Under the pieces are notes generated by a model. It did no database searches. It was given only the letters and a program-made list of their open reading frames with translations, and was not told the origin of the DNA. A stretch of 64,000 nt of DNA from the NCBI GenBank assembly GCA_965602675.1, contig CBFCZO010000003.1, forward strand, positions 27,776 to 91,775, in the 5' to 3' direction. Origin of the DNA: DATKUA01 sp965602675 (GTDB lineage Bacteria > Acidobacteriota > DATKUA01). Numbering within the stretch: position 1 is the first letter of the stretch; the number at the start of each line of letters is the position of its first letter. Positions 35,310 through 43,933 of the stretch are shown piece by piece. The translations under genes and the position numbers were made by a program.

Positions 35310-36272
35310 ATGCGGCGAGTAACTTATTATATCGTAGATGTTTTTACCGATAAGCCACTTGCTGGCAATCCGCTTGCCGTGTTTCCCGATCGCACCGAGA
35401 TCCGGGAAGAAGAACTGCAGCAGGTGGCTCGCGAGTTGAATCTCAGCGAAACCGTTTTCGTCGAGGATCCTACTGATAAGACCGCCTTGCGGCGACTGAG
35501 GATCTTTACGCCCTTAAAGGAAATACCGCTTGCCGGGCACCCGGTTGTCGGGACGTGGTTCCTGCTCGCCTCGAGGGGGGTCGTCGACCTTGACGAAGTG
35601 CTGCACAGCGGCATGGCAACGCTGGAGATGGCTGACGGAATCGAGAAGATCACGTTCAACCACGAGCTGGCGGCCGGTGTCTTGCCGGTGACGGTCTACC
35701 GCTCCGACGGCGAGGTCACGGGTGTGGCGATGGATCAGGTTCCGCCGGTATTCGGCGACGAGATACAGGACGTCGACCTCGTCGCATCGGCTCTCGGGCT
35801 CAAGGGCGATCAGATAAGGCGGAGCGGGATGCCGCCACGCGTCGTTTCCACCGGCCTGCCGATAATGATCGCGCCTTTGGCGTCGCTGAAGGACCTGCAG
35901 GAGATACAGATCAACACCTCTGAGTTCAGCAACCTGACAACAGAGCATAAATGCACGGGGATTTACGCTTTCACCCGCGACGCGCCCAAGGAGGTCGCCC
36001 TCGTGCGCGCCAGGGGATTCTTCCCCGATGTGGGTGTGGCCGAAGACCCCGCCACCGGCTCTGCTTCCGGCTGTCTCGGGGCCTACCTGGCAAAGCACGA
36101 CGTCATCCATCCGCGTCCGACGGTCGCCTTCCAGATCTCCCAAGGCGCCGAAATCGGGCGGCCCAGTACGATCGGCGTCGAGGTCACCGCCGAGGGCGCC
36201 GAAATCGTGCGCATCCGCGTCGTTGGCACATCGGTAATCGTGATCGAGGGAAAGCTATTGCTGCCCGACTGA
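35310..36272 (+). CDS. PhzF family isomerase-like protein
   Basis: A 320-residue two-domain protein of the diaminopimelate-epimerase fold. It has YIVDVFTDKPLAGNPLAVF at the start, NLSETVFV with Glu47 (equivalent to the catalytic Glu of PhzF), PLAGHPVVGTWFLL, and GVAEDPATGSASGCLGAYL, the GSA.. loop of the second domain. Most members outside phenazine clusters have unknown substrates; no phenazine genes are nearby. GGAGG precedes the ATG by six nt. Confidence 0.9.
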   Translation: MRRVTYYIVDVFTDKPLAGNPLAVFPDRTEIREEELQQVARELNLSETVFVEDPTDKTALRRLRIFTPLKEIPLAGHPVVGTWFLLASRGVVDLDEVLHSGMATLEMADGIEKITFNHELAAGVLPVTVYRSDGEVTGVAMDQVPPVFGDEIQDVDLVASALGLKGDQIRRSGMPPRVVSTGLPIMIAPLASLKDLQEIQINTSEFSNLTTEHKCTGIYAFTRDAPKEVALVRARGFFPDVGVAEDPATGSASGCLGAYLAKHDVIHPRPTVAFQISQGAEIGRPSTIGVEVTAEGAEIVRIRVVGTSVIVIEGKLLLPD

Positions 36273-36428
36273 GCCGCTGCCAGCGAAGATATTGAAATAG
36301 CATCGTGGTCAGGGTGGATTCTTTTATTCGAGTGCTTCAATAGACGCTGGATTCCCGCCCGGACGCTAATTACCATCGAAATCAATCATTACCTCGCCAT
36401 ATCTTCGGGTTGACACGCGCCGGATGAT

Positions 36429-36457
36429 GTGCGACATTTGTCACACGTGACTATAAT
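36429..36457 (+). promoter_or_regulatory. Overlapping dyads ahead of the DUF362 gene
   Basis: Two inverted repeats overlap here: TGTGCGACA-TT-TGTCACACG (36430-36449, nearly symmetrical) and GTCAC-AC-GTGAC (36440-36451, perfect). A perfect TATAAT follows directly at 36452-36457. No good -35 lies 16-18 bp upstream of it, so activator-dependent initiation is conceivable. The ATG is about 28 nt downstream. Confidence 0.35.
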
Positions 36458-36484
36458 CGCACATTGCCAAAGCGAGGTCAGCTC

Positions 36485-37519
36485 ATGAGCATGAACTATT
36501 TCAGTCGGCGAGCGTTTCTTTGGGGAGTGGCAGGCTTCTGCGCTGCCCTGCCTGCCGGATGCAAGGGAATGGTCGATGGCGGCGGGGTTGCGGCTTCCGG
36601 TATGGCGGCCGGTTGCCGCGTGCGCCTGCCGAATCCCTACACCGAAAACGGCAAGCCGATAGTAGCCGTGGTTCGCGGGGCGGAATTTAAGTCGATGCTC
36701 GCCAAGGGCATGGAACTGCTGGGCGGATTCGCACGCTTCGGCAGCGACAAGCAGGTGATCATCAAACCGAACTTCGTTTGGGAAAGATCCTATCCCACGA
36801 GCACCGACGGGGAATCCATTCTGGCGGTCATTGAAACGCTGCGGCGGGAAGGATTCGGCGACGTCACAGTCGCGGAGTTGGTCACTGAGCATCCTGGCTC
36901 GGGCGGCGTGGGGAGGTCATTCGATTTATACGGTTTCAATGAAAAGGCAGCCGCGGGCGGCTTCAGGATCGATCCGCTCGACGATGATGAGGTTGTTGAG
37001 GTTCGGGACGGGCGTTGGGTCGCGATGCAGAGAGTGGGGGTTTTCCGGCGGATCTACGAGGCTCCGCTGATTATCGACATGCCGACGATCAAGGAGCACC
37101 AATTCACGAAGTTCACCTGCGCACTGAAAAACATAATGGGCGCGGTCGACCAGAAGAGCTGCGCCGATATGCACATGCAAGATGACGACGATGTCGCGCC
37201 TGAGATGCGGTTGCACCACGGACGATTGGCCGTCGCCGAGATCGCCCACGCCGTCAGTCCTGACCTGACGATCATCGACGCGCGCACCGTGATCGGCAAG
37301 ACGCATTCCGTCCATTGGGGCGGAATTCCGCGCGAAGCTAACCGCGTAATCATCAGCGGCGATCCCCTGGCCGCCGACCGCGTCGCCGCCGGTGTGCTGG
37401 CCGAATGCTACGATCCATTCGAGGTCGCGGTCACTGACGACACATTCAACCACGCCGCACGCATCGGGCTGGGCACAGCTACGCTTGGAAATATCGTAAT
37501 CAGGAAAGCCACTGCATAA
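36485..37519 (+). CDS. Tat-exported DUF362 family protein
   Basis: A 344-residue protein starting MSMNYFSRRAFLWGVAGFCAAL, a twin-arginine signal, followed by a Cys (PAGC) that could be a lipobox. The DUF362 core has KQVIIKPNFVWE, DVTVAELVTEHPGSGG, IIDMPTIKEHQFTKFTCALKNIMG and the C-terminal VIISGDPLAADRVAAGVL. Many DUF362 proteins carry ferredoxin-type Fe-S motifs; none (no CxxCxxC) is seen here. The function is unknown; the Tat signal suggests cofactor loading before export. I use the ATG at 36485, with AGCGAGG seven nt before it. Confidence 0.82.
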   Translation: MSMNYFSRRAFLWGVAGFCAALPAGCKGMVDGGGVAASGMAAGCRVRLPNPYTENGKPIVAVVRGAEFKSMLAKGMELLGGFARFGSDKQVIIKPNFVWERSYPTSTDGESILAVIETLRREGFGDVTVAELVTEHPGSGGVGRSFDLYGFNEKAAAGGFRIDPLDDDEVVEVRDGRWVAMQRVGVFRRIYEAPLIIDMPTIKEHQFTKFTCALKNIMGAVDQKSCADMHMQDDDDVAPEMRLHHGRLAVAEIAHAVSPDLTIIDARTVIGKTHSVHWGGIPREANRVIISGDPLAADRVAAGVLAECYDPFEVAVTDDTFNHAARIGLGTATLGNIVIRKATA

Positions 37520-37564
37520 GTCGTGTTGTCCTTACTCTATAAGTAATACTTCGTAAATTATCAT

Positions 37565-37590
37565 AAATAGAAGTCTATAGTTTTCTATTT
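37565..37590. repeat. AT-rich inverted repeat downstream of the DUF362 gene
   Basis: AAATAGAA (37565-37572) and TTCTATTT (37583-37590) are perfect complements with a 10-nt loop, 46 nt after the DUF362 stop. The AT-rich stem is weak for a terminator; it may be a regulator site upstream of polA. Confidence 0.4.
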
Positions 37591-37622
37591 ACCTTCATAC
37601 ACCGCGTCTGCGACCATCCTTC

Positions 37623-37651
37623 GTGACACAGCCGGCATGCGGCAATATAAT
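37623..37651 (+). promoter_or_regulatory. polA promoter (sigma-70 type)
   Basis: GTGACA (37623-37628) and a perfect TATAAT (37646-37651) are separated by 17 bp. The start codon at 37683 is 31 nt further, with GGAG six nt before it. Confidence 0.6.
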
Positions 37652-37682
37652 CAAACTCTCGAAAATCGATTACGGAGAGCCC

Positions 37683-40388
37683 ATGCCCGATCCCGAACGC
37701 TTGTTTATAATCGACGGCCACGCGCTGGCCTACCGCTCCTTCTACGCCTTGATCAAGCAGCCGATGAGCACCTCGCGCGGGGAGGACGTGCGCGCCGTGT
37801 TCGGCTTCGCCACAACGCTGATGAGCATTATCCGCGACCAGCAGCCCGAATACCTGGCGGTCGCCTTCGATCCCAAGGGCCCGACCTTCCGCCACGAGCA
37901 GTACGCGCAGTACAAGGCGACGCGGCAGAAGATGCCCGACGAGATGCGCACACAGATCCCGCGCATCTTCGAGCTGGTCGAGGCGTTTGGCGTGCCGACG
38001 CTGCAGATCGAGGGCTTCGAGGCCGACGACATCATGGCCAGCGTCGCGAAGAAAGCGGAGGAGCAGGGTATCGAGGTTTTCCTGGTGACCGCAGACAAGG
38101 ACTTCGGCCAGATCGTCGGCCCGCATATCAGGATGTTCAACCTGCGGGCGCGGGAGACCGGCGTTGAAATCATCGACGCCGAGGCAATCGAGGAGAAGTT
38201 CGGCGTGCGCCCCGAGCAGATGCTCGACCTGCTCTCGCTGATGGGCGACAGCTCGGACAACATCCCGGGCGTGCGCGGCGTCGGCCAGAAGACCGCTGCC
38301 GACCTGCTGCAGAAGTACGGCAGCCTCGAGGGGGTCTACGAGCACCTCGACGATCTCGGCGGCAAGGCAGTGGCGAAGCGTCTGGCCGAGGGCAGGGAGG
38401 ACGCCGAGCTCAGCCGCGGCCTGATCCGGCTGCGCACCGAAATCGATTTCGGTAATCTCGACAAGTTGCGCTGGGAAGCCGGATTTCCCCAGAAGGCGGC
38501 GGAGTTGCTCAAGGAACTGGAGTTCCAGACGCTGCTGGGGCAGGTAACCGAGCTGGCCGAGGCCGGCGCAAAAGAGAAGCCGGAGCACGATTACCGCGCC
38601 GTCACCACCGCGGCTGCGCTGGGCGACCTGATCGAGATGCTGAAGAAGATCGGCTCGTTCTGCGTCGACACCGAGACGACATCGGAATTTCCGCTGGAGG
38701 CCGAGCTTGTCGGGCTCAGCTTCTCGGTCGAAGAGGGGAAGGCCTTCTACGTCTCCCTGAACCACTTCGAGAATCTCGGGAGCGCGGAAGTGTTGGAGCG
38801 GCTGCGGCCGCTGCTGGAGGACGAGGGGCTGGCCAAGACGGGTCAGAACATCAAGTACGACGCGCTGGCCATGCGCAACTCCGGCGTGCGGCTGCGCGGC
38901 ATCGAGTTCGACACGATGATCGCCAGCTACGTGCTCGATCCCGGCGCGCGCGGCCATGGTCTCGACATCCTCTCCCTGCGCCACCTCGACTACAAGAAGA
39001 TCCCGACGAAGGAACTGATCGGCTCCGGCCGCAAGCAGATCACGATGGCCGAGGTCGATCTGGAGCGGATCGCCGAGTACGCCTGCGAGGACGCCGACTA
39101 TACGATGCGCCTGAGGCAGATCTTCGAGCCTCAAATGAAGGAAGCGGAGGCTGAAGAACTTTTTCGCGAGCTGGAGATGCCGCTTTCGCTCGTGCTGGAG
39201 GAGATGGAGTACGTTGGCATCGGGCTCGACACAGGCCTGCTTGGGAAATTGAGCGGCGAGTTTCAGAAGCGGCTCGAGGAACTCGAAGGGCAGATCCACA
39301 ACGCCGCCGGCACCCCCTTCAACATCAACTCCCCGCAGCAGCTCGGCGAGATACTCTTCGACAAGCTCGAAGTGCATAGGGAGTTGAGGTACAAGCCGAA
39401 GAAAACGCCGACGGGGCAGTGGCGCACCGATATCGACGTGCTGAAGTCGCTGCAGGGACACCCGTTGCCGGCGATGATCCTCGACTGGCGCCAGCTCTCC
39501 AAGCTCAAGGGCACCTACATCGACGCCCTGCCGAAGTTGGTCAACTCCAAAACCGGTCGCCTGCACACCTCGTTCAACCAGGCGATCGCCGCCACCGGCC
39601 GCCTCAGCTCATCCGATCCCAACCTGCAGAACATCCCCGTGCGCACCGAGATGGGCCGCGAGATCCGCCGCGCCTTTATCCCAGGCGAGGGCTTCGAGTG
39701 CCTGATGTCGGCCGACTACTCGCAGATAGAACTGCGCATCGCCGCCCACTTCAGCGGCGACTCCGAACTCGTCAACGCCTTCAAGTCCGGCAAGGACATC
39801 CACCGCGAGACCGCCGCCAAGGTCTTCAATATCTTCCCCGAAATGGTCACCCGCGAGCAGCGCGATTTCGCCAAGCGGATCAACTTCGGCATCCTCTACG
39901 GCATGGGACCGGCACTGTTCTCCAAAGAGACCGGAGTCAGCTTCAAGGAAGCCAAGCGTTTCATCGAGGACTATCTCGCCACCTTCTCCGGCATCAGGGA
40001 CTACATCGAACGGACGCTCGACGAGGCACGGCGGCAGGGCTACGTCACCACGATGCTTGGGCGGCGCCGCTACCTTCCGGAGCTGGATTCGCCCAACCCC
40101 GGCATCCGCAGCCATGCCGAGAACATGGCCGTCAACACACCGATCCAGGGTTCCGCAGCCGACATCATTAAGCGCGCGATGATTGACATCCAGGCCGACA
40201 TCGAGCGCGAAGGTCTGTACAGCCGCATGGTTTTGCAGGTGCATGACGAGCTTGTGTTCGAGATCGCCCCCGGCGAGCTGGAGAGGGTGCGCGAAATAGC
40301 AGTGAAACGGATGGAGGGCGCCGTGGAATTGATCGTACCCGTTGTGGTTGACACCGGCAACGGCGCCAACTGGCTCGAAGCGCACTGA
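37683..40388 (+). CDS. polA: DNA polymerase I
   Basis: Repair and Okazaki-fragment polymerase of 901 residues. The N-terminal 5'-3' nuclease (about 1-290) has FIIDGHALAYRSFYA, GFEADDIMAS and DSSDNIPGVRGVGQKTA. The 3'-5' exonuclease (about 300-480) keeps all three motifs: VDTET, GQNIKYDALAM and YACEDADY, so proofreading should be active. The polymerase domain has SADYSQIELR (motif A), FAKRINFGILYGMG (O helix) and QVHDELVFE (motif C). I choose the ATG at 37683 (GGAG six nt upstream); the frame open from 37623 runs through the promoter. Long open frames on the opposite strand are composition shadows. Confidence 0.97.
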   Translation: MPDPERLFIIDGHALAYRSFYALIKQPMSTSRGEDVRAVFGFATTLMSIIRDQQPEYLAVAFDPKGPTFRHEQYAQYKATRQKMPDEMRTQIPRIFELVEAFGVPTLQIEGFEADDIMASVAKKAEEQGIEVFLVTADKDFGQIVGPHIRMFNLRARETGVEIIDAEAIEEKFGVRPEQMLDLLSLMGDSSDNIPGVRGVGQKTAADLLQKYGSLEGVYEHLDDLGGKAVAKRLAEGREDAELSRGLIRLRTEIDFGNLDKLRWEAGFPQKAAELLKELEFQTLLGQVTELAEAGAKEKPEHDYRAVTTAAALGDLIEMLKKIGSFCVDTETTSEFPLEAELVGLSFSVEEGKAFYVSLNHFENLGSAEVLERLRPLLEDEGLAKTGQNIKYDALAMRNSGVRLRGIEFDTMIASYVLDPGARGHGLDILSLRHLDYKKIPTKELIGSGRKQITMAEVDLERIAEYACEDADYTMRLRQIFEPQMKEAEAEELFRELEMPLSLVLEEMEYVGIGLDTGLLGKLSGEFQKRLEELEGQIHNAAGTPFNINSPQQLGEILFDKLEVHRELRYKPKKTPTGQWRTDIDVLKSLQGHPLPAMILDWRQLSKLKGTYIDALPKLVNSKTGRLHTSFNQAIAATGRLSSSDPNLQNIPVRTEMGREIRRAFIPGEGFECLMSADYSQIELRIAAHFSGDSELVNAFKSGKDIHRETAAKVFNIFPEMVTREQRDFAKRINFGILYGMGPALFSKETGVSFKEAKRFIEDYLATFSGIRDYIERTLDEARRQGYVTTMLGRRRYLPELDSPNPGIRSHAENMAVNTPIQGSAADIIKRAMIDIQADIEREGLYSRMVLQVHDELVFEIAPGELERVREIAVKRMEGAVELIVPVVVDTGNGANWLEAH

Positions 40389-40416
40389 GATCGGACGCTG
40401 GAATTCCTCTGACTGC

Positions 40417-41757
40417 TTATCCGAACAGTCCCTTCTTCTTCGGCTCCTTGATGACCTTGCGCGCCTTGAGGTCGCCGATCATCTCCTCGGGGATGCCGGC
40501 GTCGAGCAGGGCTTGTTCTTGAGCTTTCACTGGCTTCTCGGATACCTGCTTCAGCACCTTGTCGATGGTCAACCTGTAACGCTCGTTGAGTTCCTCGAGC
40601 AAGTTATGCCGGATCTCGCCTGCCTGGCGGATGGAGAACTGGATGTTGCCGATTTTGCGCCGCAGCATGCGCTCGTCGTGGGGCGTCATGGCCTTGTTTT
40701 TCTTGCCGTCGCGGATGCGTTTGCTTAGATCATTGATGCTTCGCATGCCGCTCTTGTAGACCTCGGATATGTAGCTGAGAGCCTCTTCCTGCTCGCCTAC
40801 GCGGCAGAGCAGATCGATGATCAGCATCACAGCCTTCATTCCCTGTTCGATGCTCTTGAATGCCGTCTCTTTGCTGTAGCTGTAATCGTACGCTTTAACC
40901 GCCATGCGCAGGCACTCTTCTTCGTTGCGCGGCAACTCCGCCCAGCGCGACCGCAGCGTGTAGAGGAGTTTGCTCAGCGATGCCGGTCCGGCGCCGGATA
41001 AGTCCGGGGATCCTCCCGCCGAGCCGTCGAGATCATGGAGGATGGCTCCCTGGATCGTTGAGAGCAGCGTCCGCAGGTCCTCCAGCTTGTCGCGCATCGA
41101 ACCGGCCATGCCGGAGTAGGAGGTGTCGGCTTCCTCACCGCCTGCCTGCTCCTCGGTTTTTCTGCGCAAGTCGGCGAGAACCGAGCCGGCCTCCCCCAGC
41201 AGGCTTTGAAGTTTTTCAACGTCCTCCTGCATCCGGGCCAGCGAACCCTCGCCGAGGTCGATTGCTTTTACTCCTCCGCCTTGCTCGCGGAAGAGCCATC
41301 CGAGGCGTAGCGCGATGCGGCCGATCCGGTCGTGATTAACGTTATCGGTTTCCGGCATGCCGGCTATCATAAGCGCCGCCAGATGCTGCGCCGCGGCACC
41401 GTTGAATTCTAACTCTCCTTCCGGGACCAGCTTTCGCAACTCCACCAGAACCGCCCGTTTTTCTTTGTCGCTCTTGAGGTAGGCTTCGTGCAGATAGTCG
41501 TCCTTGCGGCTGCCGCTGGGATTCTCGATGTTATCGGCCAGGTCGGCGAACAGGCAGCGAGGACACTGCCAAACCGCGTAGTAGTGCGGCGGCACGGGAT
41601 CAGAAACATCCTCGGCCCAGCGGTAAGAGACGACATGCATGTCGCTCTCGCGGCTGGCAGCGACAAAGAGCTTGGGATTGACGAAACGCAGCGGCACTCT
41701 GCTTTTGCATACAGAGCACTCGATCTGCTTATCTAAAAAAATGTTCCTTTTTGCCAT
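40417..41757 (-). CDS. DUF2225-type zinc-ribbon protein (first of a tandem pair)
   Basis: A 446-residue soluble protein. Paired cysteines at C14/C17 (ECSVCKSRVPLRF) and C65/C68 (VWQCPRCLFADL) form the DUF2225 zinc-binding head, followed by long helical segments similar to tetratricopeptide arrays (KDDYLHEAYLKSDKEKRAVL..., LNERYRLTIDKVL). The usual DUF2225 protein is about 220-300 residues, so this is extended. It is convergent with polA and 90 nt after its paralogue. The function is unknown. Confidence 0.75.
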   Translation of the reverse strand: MAKRNIFLDKQIECSVCKSRVPLRFVNPKLFVAASRESDMHVVSYRWAEDVSDPVPPHYYAVWQCPRCLFADLADNIENPSGSRKDDYLHEAYLKSDKEKRAVLVELRKLVPEGELEFNGAAAQHLAALMIAGMPETDNVNHDRIGRIALRLGWLFREQGGGVKAIDLGEGSLARMQEDVEKLQSLLGEAGSVLADLRRKTEEQAGGEEADTSYSGMAGSMRDKLEDLRTLLSTIQGAILHDLDGSAGGSPDLSGAGPASLSKLLYTLRSRWAELPRNEEECLRMAVKAYDYSYSKETAFKSIEQGMKAVMLIIDLLCRVGEQEEALSYISEVYKSGMRSINDLSKRIRDGKKNKAMTPHDERMLRRKIGNIQFSIRQAGEIRHNLLEELNERYRLTIDKVLKQVSEKPVKAQEQALLDAGIPEEMIGDLKARKVIKEPKKKGLFG

Positions 41758-41846
41758 AGCTTCCCACCATTACTAAATGCGCCATGTTCCAAATCGGGAA
41801 CGCGCTGAATCGCCGTCCAGGGTGAAAACCCTTGAAGGCAAAACAG

Positions 41847-43175
41847 TCAGGAGATTTTTTTACGGGTCTTTAGTTCCTGCACTACCGCATCGGGCACACC
41901 CGCCTGCAACAATGCCCGAGCTTTAACGTGGACATCATCCCGCTTCTTCTCGGCGAGGACTTTTTCGATAACCTGCTTGTGTTTTTCCAGGAGCACTTCA
42001 ATGATCCTGCGCTTGTTCTTTCCCGCTTGCCGGATCGCCATGTTGATCGTAGCTATCTTGCGGTAGAGCATCTGCTCGTCGTGTGTCCTGAGGCTGCGCG
42101 AACGGCGGCTGTCGCCGATGCGGCGTTGCAATTCCTGCTTGTTTTCCAGCCCGCTTTTATAGATCTCAGCGATGAAGCGTAGCGCCCGCTCGTACTGATT
42201 GATGCGCATCAGCATTTCGATGATCAGGCCAAGGATGACCATGCTTTTCTCGATGCTCTGGAAAGAGGTTTCGTGGTTGAAACAGTACTCGAATGCGTCG
42301 ACGGCCATCCTCAGGCAGAGTCCCTCGCGCAGGGGGATTTCGGGCCAGAGTTGCTTTATCGATTTTAGGAATCCGTCGAGGTCTGTGGGTGGTTCCTCCG
42401 AGGGCTGCGGTGGCAGGCTGAAATCACCTCGGTCATCCTGCGCCACGGCGCTCTGAAACATGATGAGCAGGATATCGAGTTCCTCGAGTTTGTCCGAAAG
42501 AGATGCCACCACGGGAGCGTAAGGATTCTCTCCGCCCTCTGCGGGGATCCCCAGTTCTGCCGAACGGTCGACGGCCGCCGCGCGGGCTTCGATGACAGCC
42601 TCCGTGAGCGTTGCGATGCGGTTTTCCAGCAAGGCGGTACTCTCGTGGAGCCTCGATAGCGGACCGCTCTCGGAATGTTCTGTCTCCCTGCCTCCGGCGC
42701 GCTCGCGGAAAAGCCAGGCCAGCCTCAGCGCCAGCCGGCCGAGCCTGTAGTGGTCGATGCGTTCCGTGTCGGGGAGGGAAGCGACCCATAGGGCTGCCAG
42801 ATGCAACGCCACAGCCCCCTTGTAATCAGTCTCTCCCTGCGGGACCAGCTCACGCAGTTTATTCAGTATTTTTAGCTTTTCACCGGAGATATTCTTGAAT
42901 GCGTCGACAAGATACTCTTCCTTAAAGCTACCTTCGGGGCTCTCGATCTTCTCGGTGAAATCGGCAAAGAGGCATTCGGGGCACTGCCACACCGCGTAGT
43001 AGTGCGGCACGATCCCTTCGAGCACGGCCTGAGACCAGCGGTAGGTGGTGACGTGAAGGTCGGATTCGCGCGCCACCGCGGTGTAGAATTTGGGATCGGG
43101 ATAGCGTATGGCATGGTGCCCGCCGCAAGCTGGGCATTTCCTCTCTTTACGTATGAATGCCTTTTTTAGGGACAT
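41847..43175 (-). CDS. DUF2225-type zinc-ribbon protein (second of a tandem pair)
   Basis: A 442-residue paralogue of the gene at 40417. Cysteines are at the same positions (C14/C17 and C65/C68); ARESDLHVTTYRW and PHYYAVWQCPECLFADF match the partner nearly word for word. The middle part has diverged, while the end (RTHDEQMLYRKIATINMAIRQAGKNKRRIIE) is again close to the partner. GGAGGGG lies eight nt before the ATG. The two products may form one complex. No function is known. Confidence 0.75.
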   Translation of the reverse strand: MSLKKAFIRKERKCPACGGHHAIRYPDPKFYTAVARESDLHVTTYRWSQAVLEGIVPHYYAVWQCPECLFADFTEKIESPEGSFKEEYLVDAFKNISGEKLKILNKLRELVPQGETDYKGAVALHLAALWVASLPDTERIDHYRLGRLALRLAWLFRERAGGRETEHSESGPLSRLHESTALLENRIATLTEAVIEARAAAVDRSAELGIPAEGGENPYAPVVASLSDKLEELDILLIMFQSAVAQDDRGDFSLPPQPSEEPPTDLDGFLKSIKQLWPEIPLREGLCLRMAVDAFEYCFNHETSFQSIEKSMVILGLIIEMLMRINQYERALRFIAEIYKSGLENKQELQRRIGDSRRSRSLRTHDEQMLYRKIATINMAIRQAGKNKRRIIEVLLEKHKQVIEKVLAEKKRDDVHVKARALLQAGVPDAVVQELKTRKKIS

Positions 43176-43261
43176 TGCCGCCCCTCCGAGACGTGCAAAT
43201 GAAAGAGTAGTCCCGGGCAGCCGGGGGAGACCATGCGATTGGTCACAAAATCATGAGGATT

Positions 43262-43774
43262 CTATTTCATCGCAATACAGCTGATCTCGATTCGAAAATC
43301 TCTTGCCAGGGCCTTGACCGCAACGCACGCACGCGCAGGGGGATTCTCATGGAAGTAACTGACATAAACCCGGTTCATCGCGTCGTAATCGGCCATGTCG
43401 GCCAGGAATACTGTTGCCCTTACTACGTCGGTCATTTCGAAGCCGGCTTCCTCGACCAGGCGCTTAATGTTATCCAGGACCTGTGCGGTCTCGGCCTCGA
43501 TGCTGTCGCGCACCTCGTTGCCGTCGGGGTCGTTCGCAATCTGCCCGGAAACATAAAGTGTGTTGCCGACCTTGACGGCCGGGCTGAACGGCCTGCCGGA
43601 GGATGATCCGCCGATTACCTCTCTCTCAGCAACCGGTTCCGCCTGGGCGGGGATCATATCCGATTCCGCCCGGCTTGTTTCGCTCTCCTCGAACGATCTG
43701 CTTATGTATATATAGCCGAACACAAGACAACCGAGTAAAAACAAAACGATTGCCGCAACTACCGCCGGTCTCAT
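43262..43774 (-). CDS. Membrane-anchored RidA (YjgF/YER057c) family protein
   Basis: Residues about 3-25 form a single hydrophobic helix and 26-55 a linker. Residues 58-170 are a complete RidA domain: GNTLYVSGQIANDPDG, AETAQVLDNIKRLVEEAG, FLADMADYDAMNRVYVSYF and PPARACVAVKALARDFRIEISCIA. Arg148 and Glu163 correspond to the Arg/Glu pair of imine deaminases (spacing 15, as in RidA). RidA proteins are normally cytosolic; here the domain would face the periplasm, or the helix is an uncleaved signal. AAAGGGGG lies seven nt before the ATG. Confidence 0.85.
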   Translation of the reverse strand: MRPAVVAAIVLFLLGCLVFGYIYISRSFEESETSRAESDMIPAQAEPVAEREVIGGSSSGRPFSPAVKVGNTLYVSGQIANDPDGNEVRDSIEAETAQVLDNIKRLVEEAGFEMTDVVRATVFLADMADYDAMNRVYVSYFHENPPARACVAVKALARDFRIEISCIAMK

Positions 43775-43891
43775 TGATAGCCCCCTTTCCGCGATTTGTT
43801 AGCCTGTCGGACATTTGAGTTCCCTTGATTCTATCCTACCATGTTTTACCGTTGGCTTGCCGAAGTGTGTAAGTCGACCGAACAGAAAAAA

Positions 43892-43910
43892 CCCCGGGCG
43901 GAGCCCGGGG
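43892..43910 (-). terminator. Rho-independent terminator of the PDZ-protein gene
   Basis: On the minus strand the perfect stem CCCCGGGC/GCCCGGGG with a 3-nt loop is followed by TTTTTT. It lies 24 nt past the PDZ-gene stop. Confidence 0.92.
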
Positions 43911-43933
43911 TCAAAATGAGAGGGTATTGTGAA

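Noticed and set aside
36452..36457. Perfect TATAAT before the DUF362 gene as a simple sigma-70 promoter
   Set aside because: No acceptable -35 hexamer lies 15-19 bp upstream (TTGACA at 36410 is 36 bp away). I list only the dyads, not a promoter.
37565..37590. AAATAGAA/TTCTATTT as a terminator of the DUF362 gene
   Set aside because: An all but A+T stem is too weak, and no T tract follows it in a useful place.
37575..39566. 663-codon open frame opposite polA
   Set aside because: It is fully antisense to a polA gene with every family motif. High third-position G+C leaves the opposite frame open. The protein is a Leu/Gln/Asp/His-rich composition with no recognisable domain or ribosome-binding site.
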